Below are positions 1 through 9,347 of a DNA stretch of 47,699 nucleotides, piece after piece. A program made the translations under genes and the position numbers. Origin of the DNA: Aquabacterium sp. Lineage in GTDB: Bacteria; Pseudomonadota; Gammaproteobacteria; Burkholderiales; Burkholderiaceae_C. The DNA is taken from contig JARXAJ010000066.1 of the NCBI GenBank assembly GCA_029865965.1, positions 1-47,699 of the forward strand, written 5' to 3'. The notes under the pieces are model-generated. The model was not told where the DNA came from. It did not search any database and was given only the letters and a program-made list of their open reading frames with translations. Each line of letters opens with the position of its first letter. Within the stretch, counting starts at the first letter, position 1.

Positions 1-833
1 ACGCTGGAGTACAGCGCCGACGAACCGGTGTACATCGCGCATTCACCCGACGGGAAGGTGGCGTCGGGCACGTTGGCGCGGCCCTTGTAGACGAACAGGC
101 CCTGCTTGCTCATGTTGGCGAGGTTCTCGATGTGGCGCACATGCAGCGGGGTGTTGATCACCAGGCGCGTGTCGAGCGCGCTGTAGCCGTTGTTCTTGGT
201 GGCGAACAGCACGTTGTGCCAGGCGCTGAAGCTCTCCAGCTGCGTCCAGCTCTGCCAGCTGGTGGTGAACGGGCACTTGTGGCCGCTGGCCTTGAGCTTG
301 GCGGCGGCCAGGGCCACCTCGGGCCAGGTGCCCGGTGCCTTCTCGGGGTCGAGCCCGGCGGCCTTGAAGGCGTCCTTGTTGTAGTAGAAGACCGGCGTCG
401 AGCTGTTGAACGGGAAGCTCAGCATCTGGCCATTGGGGGCGGTGTAGTAACCCGCCACCGCGCCCACGTAGGCCTTGGGGTCGAACTTGTAGCCGGCGTC
501 GGCCATCACCTTGGCCACCGGCACGATGGCGTTCTTGCTGGCCATCATGGTAGCGGTGCCCACTTCGAACACCTGCAGGATGTGGGGCGCATTGCCGGCG
601 CGGAAGGCGGCGATCGCTGCGGTCATGCTCTGGTCATAGCTGCCCTTGAAGGTGGGCACGACCTTGTAGTCCTTCTGGCTGGCGTTGAAGTCGTTGGCCT
701 GGTCGTTGACCCACTCGCCCAGGGCGCCGCCCATCGAGTGCCACCATTGGATCTCGGTCTGTGCGTGCACCATTGCCGGGGCGCAAAGGGCTGCTGCAGC
801 AGCCAGGACTGCTGCGGTAAGTTTCAGTTTCAT
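1..833 (-). CDS. ugpB: sn-glycerol-3-phosphate ABC transporter periplasmic binding protein (3' end off the window)
   Basis: The gene is absent from the ORF track because it runs off the left edge; it was read from the complement. The ATG at 833 follows GGAG with about 5 nt spacing. A signal peptide (MKLKLTAAVLAAAAALCAPA..., cleavage near VHA-QT) precedes a mature start EIQWWHSMGGALGEWVND, which is typical of UgpB. Further family blocks include SFPFNSSTPVFYYNKDAF and TSWQSWTQLESFSAWHN. About 277 codons are present of a usual 430-440. In the family, UgpB binds glycerol-3-phosphate or glycerophosphodiesters in the periplasm for UgpAEC and is often Pi-starvation induced. This fits the phosphorus-scavenging theme of the neighbouring phn genes. 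The partner permease and ATPase genes would lie to the left, outside the window. Confidence 0.92.
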   Translation of the reverse strand, partial: MKLKLTAAVLAAAAALCAPAMVHAQTEIQWWHSMGGALGEWVNDQANDFNASQKDYKVVPTFKGSYDQSMTAAIAAFRAGNAPHILQVFEVGTATMMASKNAIVPVAKVMADAGYKFDPKAYVGAVAGYYTAPNGQMLSFPFNSSTPVFYYNKDAFKAAGLDPEKAPGTWPEVALAAAKLKASGHKCPFTTSWQSWTQLESFSAWHNVLFATKNNGYSALDTRLVINTPLHVRHIENLANMSKQGLFVYKGRANVPDATFPSGECAMYTGSSALYSS

Positions 834-887
834 GTCATCTCCGTGAAGGCGTCAGGGCAGAAAAGGCCTGAGTGTGTCGGCGCTCTG

Positions 888-1000
888 TGACAGTCGCGTT
901 TCTGTCATGCCGCAAGCGGTGCACGCAACGGGATTAACCCGCCAGCCGGTGCGGGCCCGCTGCCTGGGGGCAACAGTGGCCGGTGCCGCGCTGCGATAAT
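888..1000. promoter_or_regulatory. divergent control region between ugpB and the oxidoreductase gene
   Basis: The 233-nt gap between the two start codons holds an inverted repeat TGACAG-N8-CTGTCA (888-907) and a plus-strand -10-like GATAAT (995-1000) about 67 nt before the downstream ATG. No good -35 precedes the GATAAT. One arm, CTGTCAT, matches a PHO-box heptamer, but the paired heptamer 11 nt away is poor (CAGTCGC). It is therefore listed as a candidate control region only. Confidence 0.3.
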
Positions 1001-1066
1001 TACATGTTTTGAAGTGCCTGCCATGGCGTCATTGACCGTCCACCCTGCACCCGGCACCTGCGCCCC

Positions 1067-4000
1067 ATGAATGCACCGATCGACCTGACCCAGCTGGCCC
1101 AGCCCCCCGCCCATGCCGATGCGTTGTCGCACGCACCCCGGTTGCGCGAGATTCCCTACAACTACACCTCGTTCTCCGACCGTGAGATCGTGGTGCGGCT
1201 GCTGGGTGCCCGCGCCTGGGAACTGCTGAACCTGCTGCGCGACGAGCGCCGCACCGGCCGGTCTGCCCGCATGCTGTATGAAGTGCTGGGCGACATCTGG
1301 GTGGTGCAGCGCAACCCTTACCTCGAAGATGACCTGCTCGACAACCCCAAGCGCCGGCAGTTGCTGATTGACGCGTTGAACCACAGGTTGAGCGAGGTGG
1401 CCCAGCGCCGCACGCCAGATGCCGACGCCGTGCGCGACCGCCATGTGGGTGAGCTGCTGCAGATGGCGCGTGCAGCGGTGGAACGCTTTGCCGGCCACTT
1501 TGCCACCGTGACCAGCCTGCGCACGCGCAGCCGCAAGGTGCTGGGCCGCGCTACCGCGAAGGACAACATCAAGTTCGACGGCCTGTCGCGGGTGTCGCAT
1601 GTGACCGACGCCACCGACTGGCGGGTGGAATACCCCTTCGTGGTGCTGACGCCCGACACCGAGGCCGAGATGGCCGCGCTGGTGGCCGGTTGTGTCGAAT
1701 TGGGCCTGACCATCATCCCGCGGGGCGGTGGCACCGGCTACACCGGCGGCGCGGTGCCGCTGACCTGGAAGAGTGCGGTCATCAACACCGAGAAGCTCGA
1801 GCAGATGAGCGAGGTCGAATTCGTCGCCCTGCCGGGTGTTGACCAACCCGTGGCCACGGTGTGGACCGGGGCTGGCGTGGTGACCCAACGCGTGGCCGAT
1901 GCGGCCGAGCGCGCCGGCCATGTGTTTGCCGTCGACCCCACCAGCGCCGAGGCCAGCTGCATCGGCGGCAACATCGCGATGAATGCCGGCGGCAAGAAGG
2001 CGGTGCTGTGGGGCACGGCGCTCGACAACCTGGCCTCATGGCGCATGGTGACGCCACAGGCCAAGTGGCTGGAAGTGGTGCGCCTGAACCACAACCTGGG
2101 CAAGATCCATGACATCCCGCTGGCCAGCTTCGAGCTGCGCTGGTTCGACGCCAGCGGCAAGCACCTGGAAAAGACCGAGCGGCTCGACATCCCCGGCGGC
2201 GTGTTCCGCAAGGCCGGCCTGGGCAAGGACGTCACCGACAAGTTCCTGGCCGGCCTGCCCGGCATCCAGAAGGAAGGCTGCGACGGCCTGATCACCAGCG
2301 CGCGCTGGATCGTGCACAAGATGCCGCCGCATGTGCGCACGGTGTGCCTGGAATTCTTCGGCAACCCGATCATCTCGGTGCCGTCGATCGTCGAGATCAA
2401 AAACTTCCTGTTCGAAGAAGCCAAAAAGCCCGGTGGGGCTGTCCTGGCCGGCCTGGAGCACCTGGACGACCGCTACCTGAAGGCGGTGGGCTACACCACC
2501 AAGAGCAAGCGCGGCGGCTTGCCCAAGATGGTGCTGGTGGGCGACATCGTCGGCGACGACGAGAACGCCGTGGCGCGTGCCACCAGCGAGGTGGTGCGCA
2601 TCGCCAACAGCCGCAGCGGTGAAGGCTTCGTGGCGGTGAGCGCCGATGCGCGCAAGAAGTTCTGGCTCGACCGCAAGCGCACGGCGGCCATTGCCCGCCA
2701 CACCAATGCCTTCAAGGTCAACGAGGACGTGGTGATCCCGCTGGAGCGCATGGGTGAGTACACCCTGGGCATCGAGCGCATCAACATCGAGCTGAGCCTG
2801 CGCAACAAGCTGGAGCTGGTCGACCGGCTGGAAGCCTTCCTGACGGACGCCGACAAGGCGGGCAGCCTGCCACTGGGCAAGACCGACGACGCCAGCGAGA
2901 TCCCCAGCGCCGAGCTGCTGGAAGACCGGGTGCAGCAGGCCCTGGCCGGCCTGCGTGCGGTGCGGGATGAATGGCTGCACTGGCTGCACCACCTGGATGT
3001 GACCGCCGCACCGGGCCAGGCGCCGGCTGCTGGCGCAACCGCGGTGGGCGGCGAAGGCGGCCGCAGCCACTTCGACCTGTTGCAGGACCACAGCCTGCGC
3101 GCCAGCTGGAAGCAGCAGATCCTCAAGCCCTGCGAGCTGCTGTTTGCTGGCGCAGCGTTGTCGCCGATCGTCGCCGAGTTCAAGCGCATCCACGCCGAAG
3201 TGCTGCGCGGCCGGGTGTGGGCGGCGCTGCACATGCACGCCGGTGACGGCAATGTGCACACCAACATCCCCGTCAACTCAGACAACTACGCCATGCTGCA
3301 GACGGCGCATGAGGCGGTGGCCCGCATCATGGCCCTGGCCCGCAGCCTGGGCGGGGTGATCAGCGGCGAGCATGGCATCGGCATCACCAAGCTCGAATTC
3401 CTGAGTGACGCCGAGATGGCGGACTTCACCGACTACAAGGCCCGCATCGACCCCGAAGGCCGCTTCAACAAGGGCAAGCTGCTGCGCGGCGATGCGCTGA
3501 AACGCCTGGGTGACGAAGTTCACGCAGCCGACCTGAGCCATGCCTACACGCCCAGCTTCGGCCTGATGGGGCATGAGTCGCTGATCATGCAGCAGAGCGA
3601 CATCGGCGCCATTGCCGACAGCATCAAGGACTGCCTGCGTTGCGGCAAGTGCAAGCCGGTGTGTGCCACCCATGTGCCACGCGCCAACCTGCTGTATTCG
3701 CCCCGCAACAAGATCCTGGCGACCAGCCTGCTGATCGAGGCCTTCCTCTATGAAGAGCAGACCCGCCGCGGCGTCAGCCTGAAGCACTGGGAAGAGTTCG
3801 AGGACGTGGCCGACCATTGCACCGTCGGCCACAAGTGCCTGAGCCCCTGCCCGGTGAAGATCGACTTCGGCGACGTGTCGATGAACATGCGCAACCTGCT
3901 GCGCAAGATGGGCAAGAAGAGCTTTCGCCCCGGCAATGCTGCGGCCATGCTGATGCTCAATGCCACCAATCCGCAGACCATCAAGCTGGTGCGCAGCGTG

Positions 4001-5059
4001 ATGGTGGATGTGGGCTTCAAGGCACAGCGCCTGGCCAACGAAGTGCTGAAGCTGGCGGCCCGCAAGCAGACCACGGCCCCGCCGGCCACGCTGGGTGCGG
4101 CGCCCATCAAGCAGCAGGTCATCCACTTCATCAACAAGAAGCTGCCCGGTGGCCTGCCCAAGAAGACGGCGCGCGCGCTGCTCGACATCGAAGACCGGGA
4201 CTATGTGCCCATCATCCGTAATCCGGTGGCCACCACATCGGAGACCGAGGCGGTGTTCTACTTCCCCGGCTGCGGATCGGAGCGGCTGTTCAGCCAGGTG
4301 GGCCTGGCCACCCAGGCCATGCTGTGGCATGCCGGTGTACAGACCGTGCTGCCGCCGGGTTATCTGTGCTGCGGCTACCCGCAGCGCGGCAGCGGCCAGT
4401 TCGACAAGGCTGAGAAGATCATCACCGACAACCGGGTGCTCTTCCACCGCGTGGCCAACACCCTGAACTACCTGGACATCAAGACGGTGGTGGTCAGCTG
4501 TGGCACCTGCTACGACCAACTGCAGGGCTACCAGTTCGACAAGATCTTCCCCGGCTGCCGCATCATCGACATCCATGAATATCTGCTGGAAAAAGGCATC
4601 ACCCTGCCCGGCGCGCAGGATGGCAATGCAGCGGGTTACCTGTTCCACGACCCCTGCCACAGCCCGATGAAGCTGCAGGAGCCGATGAAGACGGTGAAGG
4701 CACTGGTCGGCCCGAATGTGTTGAAGAGCGACCGCTGCTGCGGCGAGAGCGGCACGCTGGGCGTGACCCGGCCCGACATCAGCACACAGGTGCGCTTCCG
4801 CAAGGAAGAAGAGCTGCGCCATGACGAAGTGGCGCTGCGCGCCACCGGCAGCGTGGCGGCGGGTGCCAACGTCAAGATCCTGACCAGCTGCCCCAGCTGC
4901 CTGCAGGGCCTGAGCCGTTACCTGGACGACATGCAGACCGGCCTGCTGGAGGCCGACTACATCGTGGTGGAGATGGCGCGCAAGATCCTGGGCGAGACCT
5001 GGATGCAGGATTACGTGGGCCGGGCCAATGCGGGTGGCATCGAGCGGGTGCTGGTGTAG
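1067..5059 (+). CDS. DUF3683-type FAD/Fe-S oxidoreductase (D-2-hydroxyacid dehydrogenase-like)
   Basis: A 1330-aa multidomain redox protein. In order it has an N-terminal DUF3683-like segment (about 1-150); a FAD_binding_4/PCMH-type domain with [17 protein letters not shown] near residue 217; a FAD-linked oxidase C-terminal domain with [12 protein letters not shown] near 722 and [14 protein letters not shown] near 762; a ferredoxin-like double cluster site with [11 protein letters not shown] near 855 and HKCLSPCP near 923; and two CCG-type cysteine-rich domains ([10 protein letters not shown] about 1065, CCGYPQRG about 1101, HDPCHSP about 1194, CCGESGTLG about 1223). The same architecture in GlcD/GlcF and YdiJ proteins oxidises D-2-hydroxyacids and passes electrons through Fe-S centres to the respiratory chain. 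The substrate here cannot be read from sequence. The start is an ATG just downstream of a putative promoter region. The deaminase gene follows after 58 nt and may be co-transcribed. Confidence 0.9.
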   Translation: MNAPIDLTQLAQPPAHADALSHAPRLREIPYNYTSFSDREIVVRLLGARAWELLNLLRDERRTGRSARMLYEVLGDIWVVQRNPYLEDDLLDNPKRRQLLIDALNHRLSEVAQRRTPDADAVRDRHVGELLQMARAAVERFAGHFATVTSLRTRSRKVLGRATAKDNIKFDGLSRVSHVTDATDWRVEYPFVVLTPDTEAEMAALVAGCVELGLTIIPRGGGTGYTGGAVPLTWKSAVINTEKLEQMSEVEFVALPGVDQPVATVWTGAGVVTQRVADAAERAGHVFAVDPTSAEASCIGGNIAMNAGGKKAVLWGTALDNLASWRMVTPQAKWLEVVRLNHNLGKIHDIPLASFELRWFDASGKHLEKTERLDIPGGVFRKAGLGKDVTDKFLAGLPGIQKEGCDGLITSARWIVHKMPPHVRTVCLEFFGNPIISVPSIVEIKNFLFEEAKKPGGAVLAGLEHLDDRYLKAVGYTTKSKRGGLPKMVLVGDIVGDDENAVARATSEVVRIANSRSGEGFVAVSADARKKFWLDRKRTAAIARHTNAFKVNEDVVIPLERMGEYTLGIERINIELSLRNKLELVDRLEAFLTDADKAGSLPLGKTDDASEIPSAELLEDRVQQALAGLRAVRDEWLHWLHHLDVTAAPGQAPAAGATAVGGEGGRSHFDLLQDHSLRASWKQQILKPCELLFAGAALSPIVAEFKRIHAEVLRGRVWAALHMHAGDGNVHTNIPVNSDNYAMLQTAHEAVARIMALARSLGGVISGEHGIGITKLEFLSDAEMADFTDYKARIDPEGRFNKGKLLRGDALKRLGDEVHAADLSHAYTPSFGLMGHESLIMQQSDIGAIADSIKDCLRCGKCKPVCATHVPRANLLYSPRNKILATSLLIEAFLYEEQTRRGVSLKHWEEFEDVADHCTVGHKCLSPCPVKIDFGDVSMNMRNLLRKMGKKSFRPGNAAAMLMLNATNPQTIKLVRSVMVDVGFKAQRLANEVLKLAARKQTTAPPATLGAAPIKQQVIHFINKKLPGGLPKKTARALLDIEDRDYVPIIRNPVATTSETEAVFYFPGCGSERLFSQVGLATQAMLWHAGVQTVLPPGYLCCGYPQRGSGQFDKAEKIITDNRVLFHRVANTLNYLDIKTVVVSCGTCYDQLQGYQFDKIFPGCRIIDIHEYLLEKGITLPGAQDGNAAGYLFHDPCHSPMKLQEPMKTVKALVGPNVLKSDRCCGESGTLGVTRPDISTQVRFRKEEELRHDEVALRATGSVAAGANVKILTSCPSCLQGLSRYLDDMQTGLLEADYIVVEMARKILGETWMQDYVGRANAGGIERVLV

Positions 5060-5117
5060 TTGCCCCGCGCCGGGCCACGCAGTTCAGCCACACAAGCCCG
5101 CGACCTGGAGCCGAGCG

Positions 5118-5621
5118 ATGACCGACACCGCCGCCCGCACAGCGCCCAGCGCCGAGCAGATATTGCGCCACCTGCGCCGGTCCAATGACGTGGCACGGCG
5201 TGCCATGGCGCTGGGCCGCCATCCGTTCGGTGCGGTGCTGGTGGGCCCCGACCATGAGACGGTGCTGCTGGAGCAGTGCAACATCGACACCGTCAACCAT
5301 GCCGAGGCCACGCTGGCCCGGGTGGCGGCCAGCAACTTCACGCCCGAGGTGCTGTGGGGCTGCACCCTGTACACCGCCGTCGAGCCCTGCTGCATGTGCG
5401 CCGGCACCGCCTACTGGGCCAACATCGGCCGGGTGGTCTACGGCATGACCGAGGCGCAGCTGCTTGCTGTCACCGGCAACCATGCCGAGAACCCGACGCT
5501 GAGCGTGCCGGCGGCCCATGTCTTCAGCCACGGCCAGAAGGCGGTGGAGTTGATCGGCCCGGTGCAGGCCATCATCGATGAGACGGTGGCGATGCAGCGC
5601 GCCTTCTGGTCCAGCCGCTGA
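5118..5621 (+). CDS. nucleoside/guanine-type deaminase of the cytidine deaminase-like superfamily
   Basis: The track ORF begins at 5028, but the conserved protein starts at the ATG at 5118 (MTDTAARTAPS...), giving 167 aa. The zinc site is complete: HAEATL supplies the His and the catalytic Glu, and PCCMCAGTAYWANIG supplies the two Cys ligands. The overall length and the sequence VVYGMTEAQLLAVTG resemble nucleoside deaminases of the guanine deaminase or TadA-like group. It is unlikely to be the tRNA deaminase because a better tadA lies at 30145. It probably deaminates a free purine base or nucleoside in the cytoplasm. It follows the oxidoreductase on the same strand and converges with the M14-family gene 10 nt away. 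Confidence 0.82.
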   Translation: MTDTAARTAPSAEQILRHLRRSNDVARRAMALGRHPFGAVLVGPDHETVLLEQCNIDTVNHAEATLARVAASNFTPEVLWGCTLYTAVEPCCMCAGTAYWANIGRVVYGMTEAQLLAVTGNHAENPTLSVPAAHVFSHGQKAVELIGPVQAIIDETVAMQRAFWSSR

Positions 5622-5631
5622 CCGGACGGGT

Positions 5632-6606
5632 TCAGCCGGTTTGCAGGGGCGGCAAGGCTTCGAACCGCCCCAGCCGCACCACCGTGTTGCCCGCCTTGGC
5701 ATGGGCGGTCGATGGCATCACCAGCACCGCGTCGTCATAGGGCGTGTGCCAGACATGGCCGCTGTCTTCGGCGATGGCCGTGCCGGCGGCTGGCACCACG
5801 CCCAGGCCGTCGGCCGGCACCAGGAAGCGGAAGTTGCTGCTGCGTGCCACCACCGCTTCGGTCACCCGCACCAGGTGCTGCTGCGCTGGCAGCGGCAGGC
5901 GGGTGCGGGCGGCGGCCCACCCCGCATCGACCACGCCGGCCAGGTGCAGAAAGCGCACCAGCGTGTCGATGGCGACATCGGTGGCGCTGCGCTCCCAGTG
6001 CTGGCCGCATTCCACCAGCAGGGCCTGGCGCGGGCTGGCGGGGTCGCCGAAGCCCCCGCGCTCGACCATGCGCAATCCGGCCGGGTGGCCGGTGTCGATC
6101 AGCAGGTCGGCCGGCGTGCCCAGTTGGCGGGCCAAGGCGGCGTTCTTCTCCTGCGTGCCGCAGACCATCAGCGGGCGGCAGGGGTCGCTCATCGAATGGA
6201 TGTCGAGCTGCAGGTCGGCCGCATCGACGAAGGGCTGCAGCGCACGCGCGCGCCGCAACTCCGCCGAATCACGCGGGCCGAACAGCACGTCGTCGGCCCA
6301 CACCCGGTTCAGGTCTTCATCGACACAACGCGATGCATGCGGCGCCGCCGGGTCGAAGCGCTCAAAGGCGGCCACGTTGGCACACGCCAGCACCAGGCTG
6401 CCATGCAGCGGTGCCAGGGGCTGGCTGAACAGCCACTGCAGCGCGATGGCGCCGCACAGCTCATTGCCGTGGGTCAGCGCCTGCACCATCACCACCGGCC
6501 CGGGGCGGCCGGAATCGATGCGGTGCACATAGGGCACGCCGGTGTTGCCGTTGGCAAACGGGCGGATGTCGGGGGGGTGCAGTTCGATCGGGGGCAGGGT
6601 GGGCAT
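5632..6606 (-). CDS. succinylglutamate desuccinylase/aspartoacylase-family (M14-like) zinc hydrolase
   Basis: A 324-aa protein with the first zinc-binding motif HGNELCGA near residue 45 and a downstream histidine in LDIHSM, the usual arrangement in the AstE/AspA family. The C-terminal half carries a beta-rich domain (RVTEAVVARSSNFRFLVPADG) as in succinylglutamate desuccinylase-like proteins. The family removes acyl groups from N-acyl amino acids or related compounds; the substrate here is unknown. It is the last gene of the minus-strand run that begins with phnS and lies 9 nt downstream of the HAD gene. This suggests a role in processing an acylated amine or amino acid linked to AEP or ethanolamine use, but that is inference from position. 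Confidence 0.75.
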   Translation of the reverse strand: MPTLPPIELHPPDIRPFANGNTGVPYVHRIDSGRPGPVVMVQALTHGNELCGAIALQWLFSQPLAPLHGSLVLACANVAAFERFDPAAPHASRCVDEDLNRVWADDVLFGPRDSAELRRARALQPFVDAADLQLDIHSMSDPCRPLMVCGTQEKNAALARQLGTPADLLIDTGHPAGLRMVERGGFGDPASPRQALLVECGQHWERSATDVAIDTLVRFLHLAGVVDAGWAAARTRLPLPAQQHLVRVTEAVVARSSNFRFLVPADGLGVVPAAGTAIAEDSGHVWHTPYDDAVLVMPSTAHAKAGNTVVRLGRFEALPPLQTG

Positions 6607-6615
6607 GTGGGGGTG

Positions 6616-7125
6616 TCATGAAGGGCGGTCAAGGCGCAGCACCGGCCAGCCCAGGGCCTGGGCCTCGGCCAGCAGGCGGATGTCCGGGTCCACCACCACC
6701 GGGTGGCCCACGGCCCGCAGCAGCGGCAGGTCGTTGGCCGAATCGCTGGCGGCGGCCGTCAGCGCGGTGATGACGCGGTTGGTGGCGGTGCTCAGCACCA
6801 GGGTGTGGCTGGCATCGCGGTGTTGCGCCACCAGGGCGCGGGCAGACGCCGGCAGGCGCGGCAACACCACCTGCTGCAGGAAGCGCTGCAGCCAGGGTGC
6901 CCAGAAGCCCGGGCTGCGCCTGCCCAGCGTGCCGACATGGAACTGCGAGAAGTCGGCCACCGACACCGTGCCGGCGCGGTAGCCGGCGTCCATGCGGGCA
7001 TTCAGCGCCAGCTGGTCCGGTGGCTGCAGGCCCTGGGCGACCAGGAACTCGCACCACAGCACATCGCTGTCACCGGTCAGCAGGGTGTTGTCGAGGTCGA
7101 AGACGGCCAGGGTGCTGTTGTTCAT
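6616..7125 (-). CDS. HAD-IB-like phosphatase lacking its middle segment
   Basis: A 169-aa protein that starts like an HAD-IB phosphatase. Motif I is AVFDLDNTLLTGDSD, motif II is LSTATNRVIT near residue 116, and motif IV is SDSANDLPLL near 130. Usual members are about 215-230 aa and have roughly 50 residues between motifs II and IV, including the motif III lysine. Here ATNRVITALTAAA runs directly into SDSANDLPLL, so motif III and part of the core are gone without loss of frame. The start overlaps the eutC stop by 4 nt, so it is translated with eutBC. Family members release phosphate from small phosphomonoesters. This copy may be inactive or may have a changed function. Confidence 0.7.
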   Translation of the reverse strand: MNNSTLAVFDLDNTLLTGDSDVLWCEFLVAQGLQPPDQLALNARMDAGYRAGTVSVADFSQFHVGTLGRRSPGFWAPWLQRFLQQVVLPRLPASARALVAQHRDASHTLVLSTATNRVITALTAAASDSANDLPLLRAVGHPVVVDPDIRLLAEAQALGWPVLRLDRPS

Positions 7126-7919
7126 GCGCCTATGCCGGGTTGTGCCGCCGGCCCGCCCAGCAGCGCCAGCGCGCTGTCGTCCTTCAGCCCCACGCCGGTC
7201 AGGCGGCGGCGCAGCGCCTCGGTGGCCAGCCAGGCCAGGCGCTGGGCGGCCACCACCGGCGGCAGGCCGGCGGGGCGGATGTTGCTGACGCAGTTGCGCT
7301 GGGCATCGTGGCAGCCCAGCTGCGGCGCATGGGTGAGGTAGGCGCCCAGGCTGTCGGGCGAACTGAGGCCGGGCCGCTCGCCCAGCAGCACCAGCACCAG
7401 CCGTGCCTGCAGCAGCGCGCCGATCTCATCGCCCAGTGCCACCCGGGCTTGCGTGGCGATGACCGGCAGCGCCAGCGTGAGGCGGCCGTTCAGCGCCGCG
7501 CGCAGAGCCTGCAGCACCGGCACCGCATGCCGCTGCAGTGCCACGGCCGACAGGCCGTCACCCAGCACCACCGCCAGGTCCACCGGGCCAATGCCCAGGG
7601 CCTGCAGCGCGTCGGCACTGTCGGGTGCCAGGCGGCGGCCAAAGTCAGGGCGGCGCAGGTAGACCGTGCGGCTTGCGGCGCGGCTGTGCACCACGGTGCT
7701 GGCCCAGCCGGCCACGGCCAGGTCGGCCTGCAGCGCCGGCACATCCAGCGCCACGTGCACCGCATCACGCGCCTGGGCATGGGCAGCGGCAAAGCGCAGC
7801 ACCTCGTGCGTGGGCAGGGCGGCACCGGCGCGGCCCAGGGCGATGCGGGCGGGGGTGTGGCGGCGCAGCTCGGCCCAGGGGTCGGGCGGCGGGGTGGTGT
7901 CTTGCGGCAGGCTGGTCAT
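7122..7919 (-). CDS. eutC: ethanolamine ammonia-lyase small (light) subunit
   Basis: A 265-aa protein with the EutC signatures TPARIALGRAG, LPTHEVLRFAAAHAQARDAVH, GDGLSAVALQRHA, VLLGERPGLSSPDSLGAYLT and RNCVSNIRPAGL. EutC pairs with EutB to form the adenosylcobalamin-dependent enzyme that converts ethanolamine to acetaldehyde and ammonia. The ATG overlaps the eutB stop by 4 nt, indicating coupled translation. No eutA reactivase, eutT, permease or microcompartment genes are visible, so this is the simple non-compartment form found in many beta-proteobacteria. Its position directly behind phnW is unusual (see findings). Confidence 0.93.
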   Translation of the reverse strand: MTSLPQDTTPPPDPWAELRRHTPARIALGRAGAALPTHEVLRFAAAHAQARDAVHVALDVPALQADLAVAGWASTVVHSRAASRTVYLRRPDFGRRLAPDSADALQALGIGPVDLAVVLGDGLSAVALQRHAVPVLQALRAALNGRLTLALPVIATQARVALGDEIGALLQARLVLVLLGERPGLSSPDSLGAYLTHAPQLGCHDAQRNCVSNIRPAGLPPVVAAQRLAWLATEALRRRLTGVGLKDDSALALLGGPAAQPGIGA

Positions 7920-9316
7920 GGCGCCGGCCCGTCCAGCCAGGGGCTGAAGCCCTGGGTGAGCGCAGGCCGCGCCGCCACCGGCTGCAAGCGGCCCTGGCCA
8001 TCGGTGAGGCCCTGGCGCTGCAGCCAGGCTTCGAATTCGGGTGCGCGCTGCAGGCCCAGCAACTGGCGCACGAACAACGCGTCGTGGAACGAGGTGCTCT
8101 GGTAGTTCAGCATCACGTCGTCGGCGCCCGGCACGCCCATCATGAAGTTCAGCCCGGCGGTGGCCAGCAGCACCAGCAGGTTGTCCATGTCGTCGCTGTC
8201 GGCTTCGGCATGGTTGGTGTAGCAGATGTCGCAGCCCATCGGCAGGCCCAGCAGCTTGCCGCAGAAGTGGTCTTCCAGCCCGGCGCGGATGATCTGCTTG
8301 CCGTCGTACAGGTATTCGGGCCCGATGAAGCCGACCACGGTGTTGACCAGCAGCGGCCGATAGCGCCGCGCCACCGCATAGGCGCGGGCTTCCAGCGTCT
8401 GCTGGTCCACGCCGTGGTGGGCGTTGGCCGACAGCGCGCTGCCCTGGCCGGTCTCGAAGTACATGCAGTTGTCGCCCAGCGGCCCGCGCCGCAGCGACAG
8501 CGCCGCGGCATGGGCTTCATCCAGCAGCGCCAGGCTCACGCCGAAGCTGGTGTTGGTGCCCTGCGTGCCGGCGATGCTCTGGAACACCAGATCGACCGGT
8601 GCGCCCTGGTCGATGGCCTGCAGGGTGTTGGTGACATGGGTCAGCACGCAGCTTTGCGTGGGCACCTGGTGGGTGTGGATCAGGCCGTCCAGCAGGTGCA
8701 GCAGGTCCACCAGCGCCGGCACGCTGTCGGCTGCCGGGTTGATGCCGATGACCGCATCGCCGGCGCCGTACATCAGCCCGTCAAGCATGCTGGCGACGAT
8801 GCCGGCCGGGCTGTCGGCCGGGTGGTTGGGCTGCAGCCGCACCGCCAGGTGGCCGGGCAGGCCGATGGTGTTGCGAAACCGCGTGACCACATTGACCTTG
8901 CGCGCCACCGCGATCAGGTCCTGGTTGCGCATCAGCTTGCTGACTGCGGCCACCATCTCGGGCGTGAGGCCGGGCGCCAGTGCGGCCAGCCCCGGCGTGG
9001 TGGCAGCGTCGCCCAGCAGCCAGTCGCGCAAGCCACCCACGGTGAGGTGGGCCACTGGCGCAAAGGCGGCGGCGCTGTGGCTGTCGATGATCAGGCGCGT
9101 GACCTCGTCGGCCTCGTAGGGCACCAGCGCCTCTTGCAGAAAGGTGGCCAGCGGCAGGTCGGCCAGGGCCAGGCGGGCGGCCACGCGCTGGGCCGCGCTG
9201 TCGGCGGCCACGCCGGCCAGCTCGTCGCCCGAGCGTGCGGGCGTGGCCTTGGCCAGCAGCGTGGCCAGGCTGTCGAAGTGGAAGGTCTCGCTGCCGAGTG
9301 TGGCGCGGTAGGGCAT
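7916..9316 (-). CDS. eutB: ethanolamine ammonia-lyase large (heavy) subunit
   Basis: A 466-aa protein with EutB landmarks: NKLMRNQDLI-like text (VSKLMRNQDLIAVARK), RLQPNHPADSPAGIVASMLDGLMYGAGDAVIGINP, ETGQGSALSANAHHG, GFIGPEYLYDGKQIIRAGLEDHF and MGVPGADDVMLNYQSTSFHD (each shown only in part). These form the TIM barrel that holds the substrate and the B12 cofactor. Length matches the family. The start is an ATG 31 nt after the phnW stop, and it overlaps eutC by 4 nt. It acts in the cytoplasm with EutC to split ethanolamine, giving nitrogen and a two-carbon unit. Placement in the phn run suggests coordinated use of AEP and ethanolamine. Confidence 0.94.
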   Translation of the reverse strand: MPYRATLGSETFHFDSLATLLAKATPARSGDELAGVAADSAAQRVAARLALADLPLATFLQEALVPYEADEVTRLIIDSHSAAAFAPVAHLTVGGLRDWLLGDAATTPGLAALAPGLTPEMVAAVSKLMRNQDLIAVARKVNVVTRFRNTIGLPGHLAVRLQPNHPADSPAGIVASMLDGLMYGAGDAVIGINPAADSVPALVDLLHLLDGLIHTHQVPTQSCVLTHVTNTLQAIDQGAPVDLVFQSIAGTQGTNTSFGVSLALLDEAHAAALSLRRGPLGDNCMYFETGQGSALSANAHHGVDQQTLEARAYAVARRYRPLLVNTVVGFIGPEYLYDGKQIIRAGLEDHFCGKLLGLPMGCDICYTNHAEADSDDMDNLLVLLATAGLNFMMGVPGADDVMLNYQSTSFHDALFVRQLLGLQRAPEFEAWLQRQGLTDGQGRLQPVAARPALTQGFSPWLDGPAP

Positions 9317-9347
9317 GGGTTGCAGTGTGCCAGCGCGGCAGCGCCTG

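Noticed and set aside
891-908. PHO box for ugpB
   Set aside because: Only one heptamer (CTGTCAT) is good, the second is poor, and the orientation points away from ugpB.
5118-5621. Second tadA gene
   Set aside because: It has the deaminase zinc motifs but lacks the TadA N-terminal and C-terminal blocks, which are complete in the gene at 30145.
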